A DNA stretch of 64,000 bases, from positions 1 to 64,000 of the forward strand of contig JAEZUY010000029.1 of the NCBI GenBank assembly GCA_023420895.1. Reading direction: 5' to 3'. Position numbers and translations under genes: made by a program. How positions within the stretch are numbered: the stretch's first letter is position 1; each line of letters starts with the position of its first letter. Of this stretch, positions 48,720-58,649 are shown piece after piece. The DNA is from Bacillota bacterium. Its GTDB lineage: Bacteria; Bacillota; Clostridia; Tissierellales; Gottschalkiaceae. The notes beneath the pieces were generated by a model. The model made no database searches. It saw nothing but the letters and a program-made list of their open reading frames with translations, and was not told where the DNA came from.

Positions 48720-51700
48720 GTGCGGAAAACCGCAACTCGCCGCAATTTGGGTATAAAAATAATCATGGGCAGAGCCAGAACAGGTAAATCTGCTCAGATA
48801 AGAGAATATATAAAGGAAGATATAAAGAACGGAAAAAAAGCAGTTCTGCTTGTTCCGGAACAGTATACACTTCAGTCGGAACAGGATTTCATAAGAAATA
48901 TTGATTCCAACGGAATAATAGATCTGAGTGTTCTGAGTTTCACGAGTTTTTCTGATATTCTGAGATCCAGATACAGAGGAAAAAACAGAAGTCTGATAGA
49001 CGATACCGGAATATATATACTGACGAGCAGAGCGGCTGAAGAGAGCAGAGAAGAGCTTGAAGTTTTTAAACAGAGCTACAGAAAAAAGGGATTTCTTGAA
49101 GAAACGTCCAGAGTAATTCAGAGTTTTAAAAAGAACTGCATAAATCCTGAAGATATAGATAATTTTTTAGGTGCGGAAGAAGGAAGCGGAATTCTCAAGA
49201 AAAAACTTAAAGATGTAAATATAATTTACAAGAAAATGAACGAATATATGAAGAACGAGTACATGGATCACAACGATATGATGGTTCTGCTCTCTCAGAA
49301 CATAGAAGAAACTGACTGGCTTAAAGGCAAAAATGTCTATATAGACGGTTTCGATGTGTTTTCAGGAAGAGAATATGAAGTAATAGAATCTATAGCGCAA
49401 AGCGCTGACAGCGTGACTGTGGCTCTTAATTTCATGGACGATAAATTCCAGAGAGATTTTTCGCTATTCACTCCAGTTGATATAACTTACAGGAAACTGG
49501 ACAGCATGAGCATGGAGCTTTTTGGAGAATATGCAAAAGTTGAGAGGAAAAATAAAAACTATATAGAAAACAGATATTTGAAACATCTGGAAAAAAATCT
49601 GTACGCATATCCTTCTGAGTCTGTCCCGGGAGAGCCGGATACTGTATCTATAAATTCATATCTCAATCCCAATGAGGAAGTGGAAGGAATAGCAGTTGAA
49701 ATGATTAAGCTCGTAATGGAAAGAAAAGCAAGATGGAGAGATATTCTGGTAGTATCAAACGATATGGAGAGCTATCAGACTGCTGTGAAGAGAGTTTTTT
49801 CAGAATACGGAATACCTTTCTTCCTCGACGAGAAGAGAGATATATCGAGTCACAATCTGATGGTTTATGTGATAGATCTCTTAAATGCAATAGACAGAGG
49901 CTTCAGATATCAGGATGTTTTTAAATTTCTTAAAACAGATCTTTCAGTTTTAAGCTCAGAAGAAGTTGATATACTTGAAAACTACTCGCTTCAGTACAAT
50001 ATAGAAGGAGAAAAATATTTCAGAAGTTTTGAACTGAGAGAAGGGGACCCTGAAGAAGCTGAGGAAATAAGAGCTGAATTTGCAGAGGAGATAACGCCTC
50101 TTAAAGAAGCTTTAAAAGGAAAGGCATCTATAAGAGAAATAAACGAAAAACTTTACAGATATCTGAGAGACACGGGAGTGAAAGAGAAAACTGACAGTCT
50201 CATGGAAGAGCAGCTTGAGGCGGGAAATATAGATATTGCAAATGAAACTGCGCAGATATGGAATATACTCATGGATATATTCGACCAGATGACTGAGATA
50301 ATGGGAGATCTTGAGGTGAGTATTTCGGAATATGTGAATATAATGGAATCGGGTCTTGCGAATTACAAAGCCGGAATAATACCTCCGACTCTTGATCAGG
50401 TAATATTCGGAAGTCTGGACAGAACTAAGTCGGGAGATATTAAATATCTGTTCGTAATAGGAGTGAATGACGGAGTTCTGCCTCAGAATATGGAAGATTC
50501 CGGAATTCTTCTCGATGAAGACAGGGAAAGAATGAAAGAAAATGGCCTCGATATGAATATGGACGTAAATATGATGATAGAATCAGAAAACTTTAAAATA
50601 TATTCTTCATTCACAAAACCTGAAGAAAAACTCTATATATCTTTTCCGATGTCATCGCAGACAGGAGCCAGCTTGAGACCTTCTACTATAATAGACAGAC
50701 TGAAACATCTTTTTCCGGATATAAAAATCATAAGCCATATGGACATAAGTGAAAATATGAGACTCGGAAAGATAGTTTCCAAGAGACCTTCTATAAAATA
50801 TCTCTCTGAGTCTTTCAGAGATTATATAGACGGGATAGATATAGATGATGAATGGTACAATATCTACTCTTGGCATATGAATAACGAAAAAGAGAAAGAT
50901 TATGAAGGAAACAGGGTTAAAAATATAATAGAAGGACTGTTTCTTGTAAATCAGCAGGAATATATAGAAGAGAAATATGCCAGAAGAGTTTACAGCACGC
51001 CTATGAAAGCGAGTGTTTCGAGGATAGAAAAGTTCAATTCATGTCCTTTTTCCCATTTCATGACTTATGGAATATCTCCAAGAGAGAGAAAAAAATGCGT
51101 GGTGGAATATCCTGATATCGGAAATATTCTGCACGAGACTTTAGAAAGATACGGAAAAAATCTGAAACTTGAAAATAGAAAGTGGACAGATGTGAAAGAT
51201 GAGGAAATGGACAGGATAATCGACGGAATAATAGATGAAAGTCTTGAAGAAAGCGGAAAGTATATATTCAAAGCTTCAGCGAGATACAGATATCTTGTGA
51301 ATAAGCTGAAGAGAGTCAGCAGGAGATCTATCAGAAAAGCGACTAGACAGATAGAAGCCGGAGAATTCACGCCTGTAGAGTACGAGCTTGCATTCAGAGA
51401 CAGAATTCCGGCGCTCGAATTCAGATTTGAGGACGGAACAGTTTTAGAGCTTGAAGGAGTAATAGACAGGCTTGATATATGCAGAGACGAGGATAAAACG
51501 TATTTCAGAGTTATAGACTATAAATCGGGAAATCAGGATTTCGATATTTCAAAAGCGCTTCAGGGACTTCAGATTCAGCTCATAGTTTATCTGGACGCCA
51601 TAATTTCAGGCGGAAAGACTATGTTTGAATTTAAAGAGACTGAACTGTATCCTGCGGGAGCTTTCTATTTTAAGCTGAAGGACCCTATAGCGCAAGGAGA

Positions 51701-52133
51701 AAGTCTTGAAGAAGCTGAAGAAAAGAGAAGAAAAGGCGAGAAAATATCGGGAATAATGGTGAATGACCGAAGAATAGCTGAACTCATGGATATGGAGCTT
51801 AAAGAGAACTCAGACGAAAGTTCGCTTTACGATATAAAGATAAATAAGAATAAAACAATGAGAAAAAGAAGCGACATTTTAGCGCCTGAAGATATAGCTC
51901 TTATGATTAATTATGTTGAAGAGATAATAAAGGAGTCGGGAACTGAAATAAAAAAAGGAAATGTCAAGATAGAGCCTTATATGAATGAGAGCGGCAGGGA
52001 AACGCCGTGTTCATACTGTGAATACAGTTCTATCTGCAAATTCGATATAAGTCTTGACGGAAACGAGTACAGAAAACTCAAAAAAATGGATATAGACAGC
52101 ATTAAAGAGAAGGACGGTGAAAGCGATGCCTAA
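48720..52133 (+). CDS. addB: AddB subunit of the AddAB helicase-nuclease
   Basis: This 1137-aa subunit of AddAB processes double-strand breaks and recognises Chi. Walker A is GRARTGKS (17-24), followed by LLVPEQYTLQSEQDF. The C-terminal RecB-like nuclease has VIDYKSGNQDF, and the [4Fe-4S] ligands are C775, C1097, C1100 and C1106. The start is unclear: GTG 48720 has AGGAGG only 3 nt upstream, and a TTG at 48747 gives the usual LGIKIIMGRA beginning but has no ribosome site. It overlaps addA by 8 nt. Confidence 0.95.
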   Translation: MRKTATRRNLGIKIIMGRARTGKSAQIREYIKEDIKNGKKAVLLVPEQYTLQSEQDFIRNIDSNGIIDLSVLSFTSFSDILRSRYRGKNRSLIDDTGIYILTSRAAEESREELEVFKQSYRKKGFLEETSRVIQSFKKNCINPEDIDNFLGAEEGSGILKKKLKDVNIIYKKMNEYMKNEYMDHNDMMVLLSQNIEETDWLKGKNVYIDGFDVFSGREYEVIESIAQSADSVTVALNFMDDKFQRDFSLFTPVDITYRKLDSMSMELFGEYAKVERKNKNYIENRYLKHLEKNLYAYPSESVPGEPDTVSINSYLNPNEEVEGIAVEMIKLVMERKARWRDILVVSNDMESYQTAVKRVFSEYGIPFFLDEKRDISSHNLMVYVIDLLNAIDRGFRYQDVFKFLKTDLSVLSSEEVDILENYSLQYNIEGEKYFRSFELREGDPEEAEEIRAEFAEEITPLKEALKGKASIREINEKLYRYLRDTGVKEKTDSLMEEQLEAGNIDIANETAQIWNILMDIFDQMTEIMGDLEVSISEYVNIMESGLANYKAGIIPPTLDQVIFGSLDRTKSGDIKYLFVIGVNDGVLPQNMEDSGILLDEDRERMKENGLDMNMDVNMMIESENFKIYSSFTKPEEKLYISFPMSSQTGASLRPSTIIDRLKHLFPDIKIISHMDISENMRLGKIVSKRPSIKYLSESFRDYIDGIDIDDEWYNIYSWHMNNEKEKDYEGNRVKNIIEGLFLVNQQEYIEEKYARRVYSTPMKASVSRIEKFNSCPFSHFMTYGISPRERKKCVVEYPDIGNILHETLERYGKNLKLENRKWTDVKDEEMDRIIDGIIDESLEESGKYIFKASARYRYLVNKLKRVSRRSIRKATRQIEAGEFTPVEYELAFRDRIPALEFRFEDGTVLELEGVIDRLDICRDEDKTYFRVIDYKSGNQDFDISKALQGLQIQLIVYLDAIISGGKTMFEFKETELYPAGAFYFKLKDPIAQGESLEEAEEKRRKGEKISGIMVNDRRIAELMDMELKENSDESSLYDIKINKNKTMRKRSDILAPEDIALMINYVEEIIKESGTEIKKGNVKIEPYMNESGRETPCSYCEYSSICKFDISLDGNEYRKLKKMDIDSIKEKDGESDA

Positions 52134-55100
52134 ATGGACAGAAGAGCAGAGTCTGGCAATAGAGGACAGAGGCAAGAATCTTCTGATTTCAGCTGCGGCC
52201 GGCTCAGGAAAAACTGCTGTTCTCGTTGAGAGAATAGTGAGGCTTGCACTGAACGGAGAAGCGGATATAGACAGAATGCTCATAGTGACTTTCACGAGAG
52301 CCGCGGCTTCTGAAATGAGAGAGAGGATAATGGAAGCTTTCAACAGAGAAATAATGTCTCCTGACGGGAATATAGAGCTTGCGAAAAGACAGATAAACCT
52401 CATAAGCAAATCTATGATTATGACTATACATTCTTTCTGCACACATATACTGAGGAAGTATTTCCATAGAATAGATCTGGATCCGAATTTCAGAGTTATG
52501 GAGACAGTAGAGGCTGATATTCTGAAACAGGAAAGCTTAGACGAGATACTTGAGGAAGAATACAAGAAGTCGGAAGAAGAAGGAAATGAAGAGTTCATAA
52601 AACTTATAGAGATGTTTACGGGAGACAGAGACGACAGAGGAATTGAAGATATAGTGAATCAGGTCTACAATTTCATACAGAGTCAGCCATATCCCTATGA
52701 ATGGCTTGATGAACAGATAGAAAAATTTAAAATGGATGAATATGAGCTGAGAGACAGCGAATGGTATGAAGTCATAACGAAGAACCTCACAGCGGATATA
52801 GAGATAGCGAGAGACCTGTTAGAAGAAGCTCTCGAAATATCTGAAATGGAAAACGGGCCTTTCATATATACTGAAAATCTTCAGAAAGAGCTTGAAGCGG
52901 TTGAGGATGCGCTTGCTTCCAGCTATGACATATCTGAAATGGTTTCAAAAGCGAATTCAGTGAATTTCGGAAGACTTTCAAGCAAAAAATGCGAATGCAG
53001 CAAGGAGCTCAGAGATGAGGCAAAAGAACTGAGAAACAGCGCTAAAGACAAACTGAAAGATTTAGGAAAGAACTATCCGGATATAGATTTCAGAGAACAG
53101 GCTGAAGAGCTGAATGAGATGTATGAGCCGATGAAATATCTAGGAACTCTGATTGAAAAATTTGAAGACAGATACAGAGAGAAAAAGACTGAAAGAGGTT
53201 CACTGGACTTTAATGACCTTGAGCACAGAGCGTTAGAAGTTCTTGAAGATGAAGATATAAGACAGGATTTAAGAGAATATTTCACTCATATATTTGTAGA
53301 TGAATACCAGGACAGCAATATTGTCCAGGAGACGATAATAAACAGAATTCAGAGAAAGAACAATCTGTTCCTGGTCGGAGATGTCAAGCAGAGTATTTAC
53401 AGATTCAGACTTGCAGACCCAACTCTTTTCATAGACAAATACAAGAAGTTCAGAACGGATACTGAATACAACAGAAGAATAGATCTCAATAAAAATTTCA
53501 GAAGCAGAAGAGAAGTTCTGGAATGGGTGAATTTCATATTCGGCAATATAATGTCGGAAGAGGTCGGAGAAGTTGAATATGATGACGATTCAAAACTGTA
53601 TACCGGAGCATCTTATGAAGAGAGTGAAGACGACAGAAAGACAGAAATAAATATAATAGACACTGCAGAAACTGAAGAAAAATCTGAAATTGACGACTAC
53701 CTGAATGAGCTTAAAAAAGAGGAGATAGAAGCCAGATTCATAGCCAGGAGAATAAAGGAGCTCAGAACAGAGAAGACTTACAATCCCAAAACTGGAGAGT
53801 TCAGACAGATTCAGAACAGAGATATCGTCATTCTTTTAAGAACGATGAAGAATAAAGCCGATATATATGAACAGGTGCTTTTAGAGTCAGAAATACCGGT
53901 TTATACGGATGCGGACAAAGGCTATTTTTCAGCGGTAGAGATAAAAGTATTTCTGAATCTTCTGAGAGTAATAGACAACAGAAGACAGGATATACCTCTT
54001 ATAAGCACGATGAAGTCTTTTATCGGAGGTTTTTCACTGGAAGAGCTTACAGAGATAAGACTGAGAAAGAAAGACAGTTCATTCTATGAATCTCTTCTCG
54101 AATATGCAGAAGAAAATGATGACGAACTGAGCGGAAAAGTAAGAGAGTTTCTTAAAAGAATAGACAGATGGAGAGAGATGAGCAGAGTCTATAAACTAGA
54201 TGAATTCATCTGGAGAGTAATGATAGAAAGCGACTATTACTACTATATAGGAACACTTGTGAACGGAAAGCAGAGACAGGCAAATCTCGAAATGCTGGTA
54301 GACAAGGCGAACGAGATAGAGAAGACGAGCATCTCGGGACTTTTCAATTTCATAAGATTTTCAGACAGACTGAGGGATATAGACAGCGATTTCGGAACGG
54401 CCAAGATTTTAGGAGAAAATGAGGATGTAGTCAGAATAATGAGCATCCACAAGAGCAAGGGGCTGGAATTTCCAGTCGTAATATGCGCTGATTTAAGCAA
54501 GATGTTCAACAGAATGGATCTCAGAAACCCTCTTCTTTTCCATAAAGATCTCGGTATAGGAATCGATTATATAGATATTGAAAGAAGAGTGAAGATAAAC
54601 ACTATTTCAAAAAAAGCCATAAAAGAGCAGATAAATATAGAGCTGCTTTCTGAAGAGATGAGAGTTCTTTATGTAGCAATGACCAGAGCAAAAGATAAGC
54701 TCATACTTTTCGGAACGGCAGATTTAAAAGGCGAAAAAAATCTGAGTCTCGACAGCACAGAAGGAAATATATCTTTCCACAATATAATAAAAGGAAACAG
54801 CTATATGGACTGGATAAGACTTGCCATCGAAAATGACAGATCTTACGACGGAAACTACAATATAATTATAAAGAGCAGAGAGGATCTAAGAGATATCGAG
54901 ATAAAGAGAGACGAGAGAAAATCTGAACTGAAAGAAAAACTGAAAACTCTCGAAGACGGAGAATATGAAGATTCACTCTGCATCAGAAGACTTGAGTGGG
55001 AATATCCTTATCAGGAAGAGACTGAAGCCAAATCGAGATTCGGAGCAACGGCATATCTCAGAATGATGAATGAAGAAGAGCACGATATTCACAAGGATTT

Positions 55101-55635
55101 AAGAGAACTGAATGAAATTCCGAATTTCATGAAGGCTGCAGAGGAAAAAGTGACTGGAGCAGAGATCGGAACAGCAGTTCACAGTATAATAGACAGTATG
55201 GATTTTACTAAAAAGCATGATGCTGAAAGTATAAGAGCAAAAGCTGAAGAACTCAGAGAGCGTGAAATAATAACTGAAAGTGAAATTGAGTTAATAGATT
55301 TCGGTTCTATAGAGAAATTCTTTGAATCTGAACTCTATGACAGAATTCTGAATGCTTCTAAAATCAGAAAGGAACAGACTTTCGTATATAAGATGGAAGA
55401 TATAGGATCAGACATATATATTCAGGGGATTATAGACTGCGCCTTCGAAGAAGACGGAGAAATAGTTCTTCTTGACTACAAAACGGACAGAAACAGGAAT
55501 GCAGATTATTTTATAGAGAACTACAGGGACCAGCTCGGACTTTATGAAGAAGCAATAAGCAATATACTGAAGAAGCCTGTAAAAGAGAAGATAATATACT
55601 CGCTTTACAACGGCGAAGCCTATACTGTCAATTAA
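52126..55635 (+). CDS. addA: AddA helicase-nuclease subunit
   Basis: This 1169-aa UvrD/Rep-type helicase with a C-terminal nuclease forms AddAB with the preceding gene. MPKWTEEQSLAIEDRGKNLL (Q motif) leads into Walker A SAAAGSGKTA (22-31). Walker B is in FVDEYQDSN. Motif V/VI regions MSIHKSKGLEFPVV and LYVAMTRAKDKL are clear, and the nuclease motif is LLDYKTDRN near the C-terminus. The ATG at 52126 is preferred (GGTGA 5 nt upstream); a GTG at 52117 is too close to the upstream AAGGA. Confidence 0.97.
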   Translation: MPKWTEEQSLAIEDRGKNLLISAAAGSGKTAVLVERIVRLALNGEADIDRMLIVTFTRAAASEMRERIMEAFNREIMSPDGNIELAKRQINLISKSMIMTIHSFCTHILRKYFHRIDLDPNFRVMETVEADILKQESLDEILEEEYKKSEEEGNEEFIKLIEMFTGDRDDRGIEDIVNQVYNFIQSQPYPYEWLDEQIEKFKMDEYELRDSEWYEVITKNLTADIEIARDLLEEALEISEMENGPFIYTENLQKELEAVEDALASSYDISEMVSKANSVNFGRLSSKKCECSKELRDEAKELRNSAKDKLKDLGKNYPDIDFREQAEELNEMYEPMKYLGTLIEKFEDRYREKKTERGSLDFNDLEHRALEVLEDEDIRQDLREYFTHIFVDEYQDSNIVQETIINRIQRKNNLFLVGDVKQSIYRFRLADPTLFIDKYKKFRTDTEYNRRIDLNKNFRSRREVLEWVNFIFGNIMSEEVGEVEYDDDSKLYTGASYEESEDDRKTEINIIDTAETEEKSEIDDYLNELKKEEIEARFIARRIKELRTEKTYNPKTGEFRQIQNRDIVILLRTMKNKADIYEQVLLESEIPVYTDADKGYFSAVEIKVFLNLLRVIDNRRQDIPLISTMKSFIGGFSLEELTEIRLRKKDSSFYESLLEYAEENDDELSGKVREFLKRIDRWREMSRVYKLDEFIWRVMIESDYYYYIGTLVNGKQRQANLEMLVDKANEIEKTSISGLFNFIRFSDRLRDIDSDFGTAKILGENEDVVRIMSIHKSKGLEFPVVICADLSKMFNRMDLRNPLLFHKDLGIGIDYIDIERRVKINTISKKAIKEQINIELLSEEMRVLYVAMTRAKDKLILFGTADLKGEKNLSLDSTEGNISFHNIIKGNSYMDWIRLAIENDRSYDGNYNIIIKSREDLRDIEIKRDERKSELKEKLKTLEDGEYEDSLCIRRLEWEYPYQEETEAKSRFGATAYLRMMNEEEHDIHKDLRELNEIPNFMKAAEEKVTGAEIGTAVHSIIDSMDFTKKHDAESIRAKAEELREREIITESEIELIDFGSIEKFFESELYDRILNASKIRKEQTFVYKMEDIGSDIYIQGIIDCAFEEDGEIVLLDYKTDRNRNADYFIENYRDQLGLYEEAISNILKKPVKEKIIYSLYNGEAYTVN

Positions 55636-55710
55636 TGACTGTTTAATTATGGAAGAGAGAATAGATTAGTGATATACTAGAAATAAGAGAGTATGAAAGG
55701 AAGGGAATAG

Positions 55711-57363
55711 ATGAGCGAAGTAAAAGTGCCTCAAAATTTTATTAAAAAGATAATTGAAGATGATTTAGAAAGTGGAAAACACGACAGTATAATAACGAGA
55801 TTTCCTCCTGAACCGAATGGATATCTCCATATAGGACATGCTAAGTCAATAGTTCTTAACTTTGATCTTGGAGATGAGTTCAAGGGAAAAACTAATATGA
55901 GATTTGACGATACTAATCCATGCAAAGAAGAAATGGAATATGTTGAAAGTATAAAAGAAGATGTAAACTGGCTTGGATATCAGTGGGATGATCTGTTTTT
56001 CGCATCAGACTATTTTGATGAAATGTATGAAAGAGCAGTTCTTCTTATTAAAAAAGGAAAAGCTTTCGTATGCGAACTTACAGCAGACGAAATAAGAGAA
56101 TACAGAGGAACTCTTACAGAGCTGGGAAAAGAGAGTCCTTACAGAAATAGAACGATTGAAGAGAATCTTGATCTTTTCGAAAGAATGAAGAACGGAGAAT
56201 TCGAAGACGGAAGCAAGGTTCTAAGAGCTAAAATAGATATGAGCTCTCCTAATATAAATATGAGAGACCCTGTAATATACAGAATACTTCATGAATCGCA
56301 TCACAATACTGGAGACAAATGGTGCATATATCCGATGTACGACTACGCGCATCCTCTTGAAGATGCAATAGAGGGAATAACTCACTCACTGTGCACAGTT
56401 GAGTTTGAAGACCACAGACCGCTTTACGACTGGTTTGTAAGAGAATGCGAGATGGAGCATGTTCCAAGACAGATAGAATTTGCAAGACTTAATCTTACGA
56501 ATACTGTTATGAGCAAGAGAAAGCTTAAACAGCTTGTAGACAACGGTATAGTTGACGGATGGGACGACCCGAGACTTCCTACTATATCTGGACTCAGAAG
56601 AAGAGGATATACACCTGAATCGATAAGAAACTTCTGCAGAGAAATAGGAGTTGCCAAGAATGAAAGCTTAGTCGATAAACAGATGCTTGAGTATTTCATA
56701 AGAGAAGATCTTAAGATAAAAGCGCCTAGAATGATGGCTGTTATAAATCCTCTGAAACTGGTTATAACTAATTATCCTGAAGGCGAATCTGAACTTCTGG
56801 ATGCTGCAAACAATGATGATAACGAGTCGCTCGGATCAAGACAGCTGCCGTTCTCTAAAGAGCTTTATATAGAAAGAGAAGACTTCATGGAAGAGCCTGT
56901 GCCGAAATATCACAGACTTTATCCGGGAAATGAAGTAAGACTTAAAAATGCATATTTTGTAAAATGCAATGATTTTGTAAAAGATGAGGACGGAAACGTT
57001 ACTGAAATCCACTGCACATACGATATAGAGACTAAGAGCGGTACTGATTTCACAGGAAGAAAAGTTAAAAGCACTATTCACTGGGTGGATGCGGAAACTG
57101 CTATACCTGCAGAATTCAGACTTTATGACGACCTTATAAAGAGCGAAGAAGCTTCTGATAATTTCTTAGAAGATATTAATAAAGAATCATTAGAAATTAA
57201 GCAGGGATTCATAGAAACTAATATGAAGGATATGAAGCCTCAGGACAAAGTTCAGCTTTACAGACATGGGTATTTCAATGTGGATCCGAAAGAATCTACA
57301 GATGAAAAACTTGTATTCAACAGAATTGTATCGATAAAGAGCAGATTCAGACTTAAAAAATAA
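55711..57363 (+). CDS. glnS: Glutamine--tRNA ligase
   Basis: This 550-aa class I synthetase charges tRNA-Gln directly. HIGH is at 40-43 (PNGYLHIGHAKS), preceded by RFPPEPNG, which separates GlnRS from bacterial GluRS. MSKRK is at 267-271. RFDDTNPCKEEMEYVESI and DHRPLYDWFV are GlnRS-typical, and the C-terminal two-barrel anticodon domain is present. GGAAGGGAA precedes the ATG. Many Firmicutes lack GlnRS and use GatCAB, so this gene is taxonomically informative. Confidence 0.97.
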   Translation: MSEVKVPQNFIKKIIEDDLESGKHDSIITRFPPEPNGYLHIGHAKSIVLNFDLGDEFKGKTNMRFDDTNPCKEEMEYVESIKEDVNWLGYQWDDLFFASDYFDEMYERAVLLIKKGKAFVCELTADEIREYRGTLTELGKESPYRNRTIEENLDLFERMKNGEFEDGSKVLRAKIDMSSPNINMRDPVIYRILHESHHNTGDKWCIYPMYDYAHPLEDAIEGITHSLCTVEFEDHRPLYDWFVRECEMEHVPRQIEFARLNLTNTVMSKRKLKQLVDNGIVDGWDDPRLPTISGLRRRGYTPESIRNFCREIGVAKNESLVDKQMLEYFIREDLKIKAPRMMAVINPLKLVITNYPEGESELLDAANNDDNESLGSRQLPFSKELYIEREDFMEEPVPKYHRLYPGNEVRLKNAYFVKCNDFVKDEDGNVTEIHCTYDIETKSGTDFTGRKVKSTIHWVDAETAIPAEFRLYDDLIKSEEASDNFLEDINKESLEIKQGFIETNMKDMKPQDKVQLYRHGYFNVDPKESTDEKLVFNRIVSIKSRFRLKK

Positions 57364-57380
57364 ATAGATTGAACAGTATA

Positions 57381-57419
57381 AATCTCAAGAGCGGGCATAT
57401 TGCCCTCTTGAGATTTTTT
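57381..57419. terminator. Intrinsic terminator after glnS
   Basis: AATCTCAAGAG-C-GGGC pairs with GCCC-TCTTGAGATT around ATATT, then T-run. Confidence 0.93.
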
Positions 57420-57454
57420 GAAGTCAATAATTAACATAAATATACAAAATGAAG

Positions 57455-57483
57455 TTGACATTATACAATGATAGGGGTATACT
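57455..57483 (+). promoter_or_regulatory. Promoter of argCJBD
   Basis: TTGACA (57455-57460), a 17-bp spacer and TATACT (57478-57483) form a strong promoter. The 70 nt before argC are AT-rich; I could not identify a convincing ArgR box. Confidence 0.75.
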
Positions 57484-57559
57484 CTAATATATATTAAAAC
57501 TAAAGAATATTAATTTATAAATATTTGTAACGGAAATTTTTACGGATGGTGATTTTAAA

Positions 57560-58603
57560 ATGATTAAAGCAGGCATAATAGGAGCTACAGGTTACGTAGG
57601 AACTGAACTTGTAAGACTTCTGAAAAAACATAAAGAAGTAGAAATAACTCATATAACATCGAGATCGTATGAAGGACAGAAATACGATGATATATATGAG
57701 AACTACAGAGATGTTTTTCAATTAGAATGCTGCGATAAAGAAATAGATGAAATAGCAAAAGAAGTGGACGTGCTTTTCCTTGCGCTTCCTCACGGAATTG
57801 CCAGCAAGGAGATAGACAGTTCAATTCTCGACAAGACTAAGATAATAGATATGGGAGCCGACTACAGACTCAGCGACTGGGAAGTTTATGAAAGCTGTTA
57901 CAATACTGAGCACGGTTCTAAAGATATACTTAAAGAGGCAGTTTACGGAATGCCTGAAATATACAGAGAAGAAATAAAGAAAGCCAGAATAGTTGCAAAT
58001 CCGGGATGCTATCCTACAAGTTCTATACTTTCTCTTCTTCCTTTAATGAAAGAGAATCTTATAGATCCGGATACTTTAATAATAGATGCTAAATCCGGAG
58101 TTACAGGAGCAGGAAGATCGGTGAACGTTCCTACTCATTTTACAGAATGCAATGAGAGTTTCAAAGCTTACGGAATAGCTTCACACAGACACACTCCAGA
58201 GATAGAAGAGCAGCTTGGAAAGCTTTCGGGAAGCGATGTAATGCTTAACTTCACGCCTCACCTTGTTCCAATGAACAGAGGAATACTTACAACAGCTTAC
58301 GCTAAGCTTAAAGAGAAAAAGACTTATGATGAAATAAAAGAAATATACAGCAAATACTATAAAGATGAATATTTTGTAAGAGTCACTAAAGAAGGAATCT
58401 TTCCTGAAACTAAATGGGTTAAAGGTTCGAACTTCTGCGACGTGGGAATAAAGATAGATGAAAGAACAGGCAGAATCATAGTTATAGGAGCTATAGACAA
58501 TATGATTAAAGGTTCAGCAGGCCAGGCTCTTCAGAATATGAATCTTATGTTCGGATTTGATGAAAAAGAAGGTTTAGAAGACGTTTCAATCTTCCCGGTA
58601 TAA
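57560..58603 (+). CDS. argC: N-acetyl-gamma-glutamyl-phosphate reductase
   Basis: This 347-aa NADPH-dependent reductase makes N-acetylglutamate semialdehyde. IIGATGYVGTELVRLLKKH is the dinucleotide fold, IDMGADYRLSD the substrate loop, and VANPGCYPTSS holds the catalytic Cys. ASHRHTPEIEEQ contains the conserved His. The length is typical of type 1 ArgC. The ribosome site GGATGGTGA precedes the ATG. First gene of argCJBD. Confidence 0.97.
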   Translation: MIKAGIIGATGYVGTELVRLLKKHKEVEITHITSRSYEGQKYDDIYENYRDVFQLECCDKEIDEIAKEVDVLFLALPHGIASKEIDSSILDKTKIIDMGADYRLSDWEVYESCYNTEHGSKDILKEAVYGMPEIYREEIKKARIVANPGCYPTSSILSLLPLMKENLIDPDTLIIDAKSGVTGAGRSVNVPTHFTECNESFKAYGIASHRHTPEIEEQLGKLSGSDVMLNFTPHLVPMNRGILTTAYAKLKEKKTYDEIKEIYSKYYKDEYFVRVTKEGIFPETKWVKGSNFCDVGIKIDERTGRIIVIGAIDNMIKGSAGQALQNMNLMFGFDEKEGLEDVSIFPV

Positions 58604-58649
58604 AAGATACTGATATACCGACAGATTAACAGACAAGCGGGTGATTATA

